DNA of 64,000 nucleotides, from contig NZ_CP134223.1 of NCBI RefSeq assembly GCF_031599675.1, positions 6,368,501 to 6,432,500 of the forward strand, given 5' to 3'. The position numbers and the translations under genes were made by a program. This DNA is from Paenibacillus pedocola (GTDB lineage: Bacteria > Bacillota > Bacilli > Paenibacillales > Paenibacillaceae). Under the pieces are notes generated by a model. The model made no database searches, was not told where the DNA came from, and saw nothing but the letters and a program-made list of their open reading frames with translations. Shown piece by piece: positions 58,025 to 64,000 of the stretch (positions are counted from its first letter, which is position 1; every line of letters starts with the position of its first letter).

Positions 58025-59778
58025 TGGATTCCCTCCAGTTGACTTTGAATAAGCTCATAATAGGCACCCTTGCGCTTGATCAGCTCGTGGTGCGTACCGG
58101 TCTCGGCCACCTGACCCTGTTGCATTACGACGATCAGATCCATGTCGATCATCCAGTGCAGCCGGTGGGTCGCCAGAAATACCAGTTTCCCCTCAAACAG
58201 CGGAAGCATCGTTTCCTTAAGCTCATATTCAGTCTCAATATCAAGATGGGCCGTCGGCTCATCCAGCAGCATCACCGGACGACTGCTCAGCAGTGCCCGG
58301 GCCAGCGCAACACGCTGTTCCTGTCCGCCGCTGAGTGAGCGTCCGCCGCCGCCAATCATTTCATCGAGTCCGTTCGGAAGGGCGGAGACCAGCTTCGATA
58401 AACCGGCCGCCTCCACTACCGCAGCAACGTCTTCCATAGATGCCTCCGGATAATAGAACCGTACATTATCGGCCAGCGTTCCGCTGAAAATATACGGCTG
58501 CTGCGGAATATACGCAGTCTGTCTGCGCCATTCCTCATCGGTCAGCGCACTGACCCGGTTCCCGTTAATGACGATGCTGCCGGAGGTAGGGTGCAGGAAG
58601 CCGCCCAGAATATCGACCAGCGTCGATTTGCCGGCCCCGCTCTCTCCAATAATCCCAATCTTCACGGCGCCTGTCACTTCCAGGCTCACTTCTGCCAGCG
58701 AAGATATGCCGTCCGCTTCATATTGGACACCTACCTGCTCAAGCTTCAGCACACTGTCCGTCTTCCAGCTGAACGCCCCTGACTGAAGCGGCTGATCAGC
58801 CTTATTACCGTCAGCCTCAAGGGCCACGGCCTTGACGGTTTCCCGGTCGATGATATCCTTCATTGCTTCTCCGGCTTCTTTGCCGTCCAGGGTTGCATGG
58901 AAGTCAGCGCCAACCAGCCGGACCGGCAGGAAATATTCAGGCGCCAGAATCAGAATCGTCAGACCGGTGACCAGGGTCATCTCCTCATTAACCAGCCGCA
59001 GGCCGAGGCTTACGGCGACGGACGCAACAGACAGCATCGTGAAGAAGTCCATTGCGAAGGAAGACAGAAAAGCTACGCGCAGCGTACGCATCGTAGCCGA
59101 GCGGTATCGGTCGCTGACAGCAGCAATACTCTCGCTATGACTGCGGCTGCGTCCGAGAAACTTCAGCGTCTCCAGCCCCCGCAGCGAATCCACAAAGTGG
59201 TTGGAGAGCGTCCGGTACGATTTCAGCTGGCGGTCCATCTGCTTGCGGGCCGTCATCCCGATCAGAATCATAAAGACAATGATGATCGGCATCGTTAAGG
59301 TCAGAATGACCCCGCTTGATGTATCCAGCGTATAGATATACACGAGCAGCAGCCACGGCGTAACGCCCATGCCCACCATCCGCGGAATGATCAGTTCAAG
59401 GTACGTACGGAACTTGGTTACACCTTCAAGTACAATGGTAACCAGTGTCCCCGTTCCCCGGTCACCTGCCAGCCTTGGCCCCAGCTCGAACAGCTTGTCC
59501 ATCATTTGTCTCCGCATACTGCTGCCGGTATTCTCCGCAAAACGGTAAGAAACCCGGCTCATCAGCATTGCGCAGGCATGGCGCACAAGAAACGCAAGAA
59601 GGAACAAGAGCATAGTCGCCCCTTGTTCCTTCAGCGGTTCTCCCGCAAACAGCGCAGAGACTACCTCTGCCAGCGATTTCGCCAGCAGCAGTATGGACAG
59701 GCTTTGCACCAGGGTAAGGAAGCCTACGATCAGAAAGACCGGCTTAACTCCTTTGTACCCAAGCAAATTTTTATCCAT
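58021..59778 (-). CDS. cydD: Thiol reductant ABC exporter subunit CydD
   Basis: A 585-residue ABC half-transporter with six helices and an ATPase: Walker A GESGAGKSTLVDIL, signature SLSGGQEQRVALARALL, Walker B VMLLDEPTAHL, ATHRL switch. The YIPQQPYIFSGTLADNVRFY Q-loop is CydD-like. Start overlaps the CydB stop by one base (TAATG). Partner of CydC. Confidence 0.93.
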   Translation of the reverse strand: MDKNLLGYKGVKPVFLIVGFLTLVQSLSILLLAKSLAEVVSALFAGEPLKEQGATMLLFLLAFLVRHACAMLMSRVSYRFAENTGSSMRRQMMDKLFELGPRLAGDRGTGTLVTIVLEGVTKFRTYLELIIPRMVGMGVTPWLLLVYIYTLDTSSGVILTLTMPIIIVFMILIGMTARKQMDRQLKSYRTLSNHFVDSLRGLETLKFLGRSRSHSESIAAVSDRYRSATMRTLRVAFLSSFAMDFFTMLSVASVAVSLGLRLVNEEMTLVTGLTILILAPEYFLPVRLVGADFHATLDGKEAGEAMKDIIDRETVKAVALEADGNKADQPLQSGAFSWKTDSVLKLEQVGVQYEADGISSLAEVSLEVTGAVKIGIIGESGAGKSTLVDILGGFLHPTSGSIVINGNRVSALTDEEWRRQTAYIPQQPYIFSGTLADNVRFYYPEASMEDVAAVVEAAGLSKLVSALPNGLDEMIGGGGRSLSGGQEQRVALARALLSSRPVMLLDEPTAHLDIETEYELKETMLPLFEGKLVFLATHRLHWMIDMDLIVVMQQGQVAETGTHHELIKRKGAYYELIQSQLEGIH

Positions 59779-60794
59779 TAGTATTCAAGATGCTCCTTCT
59801 CGTGAACCCGTTTGTGGAAGATGAAATAACTCCAGATCTGATAGCCGAGCACGAACGGCAGCAGTGACAGCGCCACAATGGTCATAACCTTCAGTGAATA
59901 ATGTCCGGATGCAGCATTCGTAATCGTCAAGTTGAACGCCGAATCAATCGAGCTGATCATGACCCGCGGGAACAATCCGACGAAGACCGAAAGAACCGAC
60001 AGAGCCATTACCGCTCCCGTCATGCCGAACGCCCATCCGTCTTTCTTAATGCTCATGAAATAACCGGACAGTACATAAGCGGCAATCCCCAGAACTACCA
60101 GCACCATCAGCAGGGCTCCGCGTTGTTCAAATACATCTGTCATGAAGTAAGTCATGATTACAAAAGCAAGGAGCAATGCGGCCAGCGGAAGCAGCAGCTT
60201 CTGGGCCAGCTTGCGTGCCCGTACCTGCAGATCGCCAACGGTGCGCAGCGTAGTGAACATGAGCCCATGGACCAGGCAGAGCATGACTACCGTGAGTCCG
60301 GCTACTACTGTATAACCATTTACGATATCGAAGAATCCGGCATACATCTGCATATCCCCGTCAATCGGCAGCCCTTTGATGAAGCTGGCGAATACAACGG
60401 CAAGCAGGAAAGGCGGCAGGAAGCTTCCGAAGAAAATGCAGGCGTCCCAGGTTCTTTTCCAGGCCAGCGAATCACGTTTGCCTCTGAATTCAAAGGCAAC
60501 ACCGCGGGCAATTAGCGCCAGCAAGGCGAAGACGAACGGAATATAGAATCCGCTGAACAGCGTGGCATACCAGTTCGGGAAGGCGGCGAACATTGCCCCT
60601 GCCCCTGTCAGCAGCCATACCTCGTTGGCATCCCAGAAAGGTCCGATCGAGTTGATCAGCACCCGGCGCTCCGTATCATTCTTGGCCAGGATCTGTGTTT
60701 CCATTCCTACACCGAAGTCAAAGCCTTCCAGAAAGAAGAATCCGATAAATAAGACCGCAATCAGCACAAACCATAATTCATTAAGAGAAAGCAT
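59778..60794 (-). CDS. cydB: Cytochrome d ubiquinol oxidase subunit II
   Basis: A 338-residue membrane protein. MLSLNELWFVLIAVLFIGFFFLEGFDFGVGMETQ is the CydB start, followed by GPFWDANEVWLLTGAGAMFAAFPNWYATLFSGFYIPF. The start ATG 60794 has AGGAGGG upstream and overlaps the CydA stop by 14 bases. Forms the quinol oxidase with CydA. Confidence 0.94.
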   Translation of the reverse strand: MLSLNELWFVLIAVLFIGFFFLEGFDFGVGMETQILAKNDTERRVLINSIGPFWDANEVWLLTGAGAMFAAFPNWYATLFSGFYIPFVFALLALIARGVAFEFRGKRDSLAWKRTWDACIFFGSFLPPFLLAVVFASFIKGLPIDGDMQMYAGFFDIVNGYTVVAGLTVVMLCLVHGLMFTTLRTVGDLQVRARKLAQKLLLPLAALLLAFVIMTYFMTDVFEQRGALLMVLVVLGIAAYVLSGYFMSIKKDGWAFGMTGAVMALSVLSVFVGLFPRVMISSIDSAFNLTITNAASGHYSLKVMTIVALSLLPFVLGYQIWSYFIFHKRVHEKEHLEY

Positions 60795-62187
60795 GCGTCG
60801 TTCCCTCCTTGCTATACGGATCATGTGATTCACCATGATCGTGATCCATGTGATAAGGGCCTTTTTTGATAACTTTCACAAACAAACCGATCAATACAAT
60901 ACCCAATATTGCATAAATGGCGTTAAAAGTAATTACTGAGAACAGGATCGAACCCGCCGAAACGTTAGGTGATACACTGTCTTCTGTCGTCATTAGGCCA
61001 AATACAGTCCAAGGCTGACGTCCGATTTCGGTCATAATCCAGCCCGCAGTATTAGCGATTGGCGGAAGCAACAGCCCCCAGAACATGAACCGCATAAACC
61101 AGGTATTCGGACGTTCCATCTTTTTACGCCACATCAGATACATCGCATACAGGCCGAGTACGACCATGAGCGAGCCTGCAACAACCATGATCCGGAAGCT
61201 CCAGAACGTAGTGCGCACAGGCGGGATATAATTCCCGGGACCATACTGTTGTTCATATTCAGCCTGCAGGGTATTCATCCCTTTGACGCTGCCTGAGAAT
61301 TCACTATAGGAGAGGAAACTCAGCAGGTAAGGAATCTTGATTTCCCCGGAATTGACTTTATTTACAGGATCGATAAAAGCAGTGACCGTCCATGCCCCCG
61401 GGTCTCCACTGTCTTCCCAGAGTCCTTCAGAAGCGGCCATTTTCATCGGCTGTGTTTCGACCAGGTACTGTGCCTGAGCATGTCCGGCAACGGCCACACC
61501 CACCGAAGAGACGATACCGACAATCGCCGCAATTTCAAACGATCTTCTGAAGAAAGGCACATCCTGCTTCTTCAGCATTTTATATGCACTGATACCGGTC
61601 ACCAGGAACGCGCCCGTTGCATAGGCGGCGAGCAGGGTATGCGGTAATTCAACCAGCAATTGTCCATTTGTAATCAGCGCCAGGAAATCATTCATCTCAG
61701 CCCGGCCATTATTCATTGCAAAGCCGACAGGGTGCTGCATAAAAGAGTTCGCTGTGAGAATCCAGAACGCCGACAGGGTAGTTCCCAGTGCAACCATCCA
61801 GATCGCCAGCAGGTGAATCTTCTTGGAAACCTTGTCCCAGCCAAAAATCCATAATCCGATAAACGTGGATTCCAGGAAGAAGGCGAGCAGCGCTTCAATC
61901 GCCAGCGGTGCTCCGAACACATCACCTACAAAGCGTGAATAGTCAGACCAGTTCATTCCGAACTGGAACTCCTGCAGAATTCCTGTTACTACACCCACTG
62001 CGAAGTTAATTAGGAAAAGCTTCCCCCAGAACTGCGCCATTCTTTTGTACTCTTCATTGCCTTTTCTGACGTACATCGTTTCCATAATCGCAATCAGCAG
62101 TGCCAGACCAATCGACACCGGTACAAAGAAATAATGAAAGATCGTCGTCGACGCAAATTGTATACGCGACAGCATTACTGTATCCAT
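60781..62187 (-). CDS. cydA: Cytochrome d ubiquinol oxidase subunit I
   Basis: A 468-residue membrane protein. LSRIQFASTTIFHYFFVPVSIGLALLIAIMETMYVRKGNEEYKRMAQFWGKLFLINFAVGVVTGILQEFQFGMNWSDYSRFVGDVFGAPLAIEALLAFFLEST carries the haem b595/d histidine and quinol-site residues (EFQFGMNW, GDxFGAPLAxE). The Q-loop is of the short Gram-positive type. ATG 62187 has GGAAGGGGAG upstream. High-affinity oxygen reduction. First of cydABDC, with two Rex-like boxes in front. Confidence 0.95.
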   Translation of the reverse strand: MDTVMLSRIQFASTTIFHYFFVPVSIGLALLIAIMETMYVRKGNEEYKRMAQFWGKLFLINFAVGVVTGILQEFQFGMNWSDYSRFVGDVFGAPLAIEALLAFFLESTFIGLWIFGWDKVSKKIHLLAIWMVALGTTLSAFWILTANSFMQHPVGFAMNNGRAEMNDFLALITNGQLLVELPHTLLAAYATGAFLVTGISAYKMLKKQDVPFFRRSFEIAAIVGIVSSVGVAVAGHAQAQYLVETQPMKMAASEGLWEDSGDPGAWTVTAFIDPVNKVNSGEIKIPYLLSFLSYSEFSGSVKGMNTLQAEYEQQYGPGNYIPPVRTTFWSFRIMVVAGSLMVVLGLYAMYLMWRKKMERPNTWFMRFMFWGLLLPPIANTAGWIMTEIGRQPWTVFGLMTTEDSVSPNVSAGSILFSVITFNAIYAILGIVLIGLFVKVIKKGPYHMDHDHGESHDPYSKEGTTHAFS

Positions 62188-62248
62188 ATTTCTCCCCTTC
62201 CTTCTCCCCATTCATTACATCTATTCTGTCAAAAATTTAAGGATCACA

Positions 62249-62266
62249 GTGTGACAATAATCACAT
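62249..62266. promoter_or_regulatory. Rex-like operator 1 before cydA
   Basis: GTGTGACAATAATCACAT, close to the Rex consensus TTGTGA-N6-TCACAA. Confidence 0.65.
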
Positions 62267-62300
62267 TATACACCCCGTTTGGCGCTAAAATTCAATAAAT

Positions 62301-62318
62301 TTGTGACAAATATCACAA
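62301..62318. promoter_or_regulatory. Rex operator 2 before cydA
   Basis: TTGTGACAAATATCACAA, a full match to TTGTGA-N6-TCACAA. In Bacillus, Rex represses cydABCD when NADH is low. Two sites suggest tight redox control; no rex gene is in the window. Confidence 0.8.
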
Positions 62319-62335
62319 TATTATACCCAGAAAGC

Positions 62336-62363
62336 AAAAAAAATAAGACGGTTTCACCGTCTT
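62336..62363 (-). terminator. Terminator of the YdjO-like gene
   Basis: AAGACGG (62345-62351) with CCGTCTT (62357-62363) followed on the minus strand by ATTTTTTTT. It separates the cold-shock gene from the cyd promoter. Confidence 0.8.
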
Positions 62364-62410
62364 GGATTTGTTCATCGCTCTATATTAAGCTTGACTCATA
62401 AAGGCATTGG

Positions 62411-62641
62411 TCAGGTAATGGAAATACCCTTCTTCAATGATTTAAGATCGCCATTGGAATTAAGCAGTTGCGACAGCATCTTCATGCTGCGGACCATTGG
62501 GGCATGACAGAGACGGCAAGAAGGCGCATGTTCAAATGCGAAATTGTCCCTCATCCATCCATTGCAACCATCATTGGTACAAGCCCAAATTGCGGTATTT
62601 TCTTCCGGTACTTCCTCCATAGGCTTTTTCCGGTAGTTCAT
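62411..62641 (-). CDS. YdjO-like cold-inducible protein
   Basis: A 76-residue protein with two CxxC-type zinc pairs, WACTNDGCNGWMRDNFAF (CTNDGC) and CRLCHAPM. This matches the YdjO family (PF14169), often next to csp genes. MNYRKKPMEEVPEENTAIWAC is the conserved start. Lies 205 bases downstream of the cold-shock gene, separated by its terminator. Role unknown. Confidence 0.85.
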   Translation of the reverse strand: MNYRKKPMEEVPEENTAIWACTNDGCNGWMRDNFAFEHAPSCRLCHAPMVRSMKMLSQLLNSNGDLKSLKKGISIT

Positions 62642-62799
62642 TGCCGTTCCTCCCTTCCTTTATGTCACATGCCTGAGAAACAAGTAAAAAAGCATCTAAC
62701 GATGCTCTTACAGGGTGCTGACAAATCCTTCGTTAGCGTTATTCTTCTGCTAAGATCAGGCTGTATTTGCGATGGTGAAGTTCGGTCTGATCTTTATAA

Positions 62800-62838
62800 A
62801 AAAAGACCGTCCCAACTTACAAAAGCGGGGACGGTGCT
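62800..62838 (-). terminator. Terminator of the cold-shock gene
   Basis: ACCGTCCC (62806-62813) with GGGACGGT (62828-62835), then CTTTTTTTATA on the minus strand. Confidence 0.85.
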
Positions 62839-62845
62839 TCTATTA

Positions 62846-63046
62846 TTACAGTTTTACAACGTTTTCGGCTTGTGGTCCACGGTTGCCTTGAACAACGTTG
62901 AATTCAACGCGTTGGCCTTCGTCCAAAGTTTTGAATCCTTCGCCAGTGATAGCGGAGAAGTGTACGAATACGTCGCTTCCGCCTTCAACTTCGATGAATC
63001 CGAATCCTTTTTCTGCGTTGAACCATTTAACTGTACCTGTTTGCAT
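62846..63046 (-). CDS. Cold-shock protein (CspA family)
   Basis: A 66-residue OB-fold protein, [69 protein letters not shown]1 KGFGFIEV and RNP2 VFVHFSAI are intact. It binds single-stranded RNA and DNA and acts as an RNA chaperone. ATG 63046 has GTGGAGGT in front. A long leader with a stable hairpin (63111-63157) precedes it. Confidence 0.96.
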   Translation of the reverse strand: MQTGTVKWFNAEKGFGFIEVEGGSDVFVHFSAITGEGFKTLDEGQRVEFNVVQGNRGPQAENVVKL

Positions 63047-63110
63047 GTGTGTTACCTCCACAAATTTAAATTAATATGTTCTTTTTATCTTCAAACAAAG
63101 AAAAAATTCA

Positions 63111-63157
63111 CACATTGAAAAAGGTTGTTACTCCAAATGACAGCCCTTTTCAATGTG
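63111..63157 (-). promoter_or_regulatory. Stable leader hairpin of the cold-shock mRNA
   Basis: CACATTGAAAAAGG (63111-63124) pairs with CCCTTTTCAATGTG (63144-63157), one bulge, loop of about 19. It lies about 65 bases upstream of the start. A thermosensor-like or cold-box role is possible, though the placement in the 5' leader depends on the unmapped transcription start. Confidence 0.5.
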
Positions 63158-63432
63158 AAAATTAGGTATCAATTGTATGATTATTCTCATGTTACCACAC
63201 CCGCGGAACAAAGGCAAGCTGGCTTATCCGAAATTCTCCGTTTTTTCCCTTATAAGGAGTACTTTCCAATGTAAGGGCTGCCAGTCTACATATAAAGGAA
63301 AATTCCGCCTTGTATTATCCATTACCCAGTTCAATTTAGGCTGAAACGGTGCCGTCCCAAAAAATTATCAGGACGGCCAAGCCGCTTCCTTTTTCATGAC
63401 TGCCTCTTCATTATATGCAGCTGATCCAGCTT
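63158..63432. other. Intergenic region between csp and htrA
   Basis: Holds the csp promoter region and a hairpin GCCGTCC (63350-63356) with GGACGGC (63371-63377) whose T/A-run is inside the loop, so it is not a clear terminator. No gene seen. Confidence 0.45.
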
Positions 63433-64000
63433 TTATTCCTCCGGTTTCTCCAGAAGTTTCACCGTAACCTGATTCACTTCACCATTCCGGTAATAGGTGA
63501 TTTTCAGCTCGTCACCGATCTTGGTCTGCTCATAAAGATATTTACGCAGCGAAAGAGTCGATGTAATCGGCTGATCATTAAACTTCGTAATCACATCGTT
63601 GAACTGAAGGCCTGCAGCCTGTGCCGGTCCCACAGCATCGAGTACGACTACGCCGTCTTTTACAGATGTCGGAAGATTCAGTTCCTTAACCTGATCCTCT
63701 GCAAGCGGTACATAGGGATTATTGAGATCTACCGAATAGACGCCCAAGTAAGAACGGGATATTTTGCCGTTAGCCGCCAGCTCATCAGCCGTCTCCATCA
63801 CATGGTTAGCCGGAATGGCAAATCCGAGTCCTTCCACGCCGGTATCAGAGATTTTCATCGTATTGATCCCGATCACCTTGCCGTCCAGATCAACAAGAGC
63901 GCCGCCGCTGTTGCCTTCGTTAATCGCTGCATCCGTCTGGATTACTTCCTGTTCCCAATCATAGACGCCGTCCTGATTCAGCGATACCGGAATCGTCCGC
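63433..64000 (-). CDS. htrA: HtrA/DegP-type serine protease with PDZ domain (5' part beyond window)
   Basis: The minus-strand frame is open to the window end. It shows the end of the trypsin-like domain with the catalytic serine motif [19 protein letters not shown] (serine encoded near 63,907), a conserved QTDAAIN before it, then linker [11 protein letters not shown] and a C-terminal PDZ domain ([18 protein letters not shown]...[32 protein letters not shown]). A membrane anchor expected at the N-terminus is outside. Envelope-quality protease; htrA-rlmH proximity is typical of Bacillales. Confidence 0.92.
   Translation of the reverse strand, partial: RTIPVSLNQDGVYDWEQEVIQTDAAINEGNSGGALVDLDGKVIGINTMKISDTGVEGLGFAIPANHVMETADELAANGKISRSYLGVYSVDLNNPYVPLAEDQVKELNLPTSVKDGVVVLDAVGPAQAAGLQFNDVITKFNDQPITSTLSLRKYLYEQTKIGDELKITYYRNGEVNQVTVKLLEKPEE

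Noticed and set aside
1-64000. tRNA, rRNA, CRISPR arrays or a prophage
   Set aside because: None seen: no regularly spaced repeats, no tRNA-like cloverleaf noticed, no structural phage genes.

Overview
The window reads as a stretch of chromosome from a Paenibacillus-like member of the Paenibacillaceae. The signs are Gram-positive ribosome-binding sites, an SLH-anchored cell-surface protein, YesM/YesN-type two-component regulators beside Lpl-type sugar transporters, an AraC regulator with a membrane sensor domain, a cydABCD operon with Rex boxes, a YdjO-like cold-shock pair, and the rlmH to CxxH/CxxC to htrA neighbourhood of Bacillales. No rRNA, tRNA or CRISPR array was seen. Gene names rest on motif and sequence-pattern recognition, not on database searches.

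Layout. 1-3.7 kb: end of an AIM24 protein, a DUF4386 membrane protein with a convergent Crp/Fnr regulator, DinB and YafY/WYL genes. 4.1-8.8 kb: a large SLH-anchored PAP2 phosphatase, plus a second, truncated copy of its 3' end fused to an ISAzo13-like transposase remnant; between them lies an unrecognised repetitive protein. 9-13 kb: membrane-bound AraC sensor and an orphan solute-binding lipoprotein. 13.1-14.7 kb: glycine-riboswitch-controlled CycA-type permease. 14.9-28.2 kb: small regulator/enzyme pairs (TetR + hydrolase, MarR + amidohydrolase, ECF sigma + VOC protein, PadR + MFS/flavin oxidoreductase, POT peptide transporter). 28.6-36.8 kb: DegV, then a five-gene sugar-ABC transporter operon with its own two-component system. 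37-40.4 kb: VanZ-like protein with a VanRS-like two-component system and a DUF4179-like protein.

41.4-49.9 kb is the most unusual part. The last 18 bases of rlmH (encoding EPYHK-stop) recur as direct repeats at five places downstream of rlmH (49,856; 48,656; 46,176; 45,785; 41,412). This is the arrangement seen where SCC elements of staphylococci insert at the rlmH 3' end. The segments between the repeats are AT-rich and carry accessory or broken genes: a membrane-anchored unknown protein, an XRE regulator cut off at a repeat, decayed small genes behind a CIRCE element, a zinc-finger-like unknown, a U32 peptidase, and a fragment resembling the C-terminus of a large serine recombinase. I read it as an rlmH integration hot-spot with layered, partly decayed cassettes.

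49.9-64 kb: conserved chromosome with rlmH, an ArsR/MFS efflux pair, a CxxH/CxxC mini-protein, an M3 peptidase, DUF2252, cydABCD under two Rex-like operators, cold-shock genes with a structured leader, and the 3' part of an HtrA protease that runs off the window.
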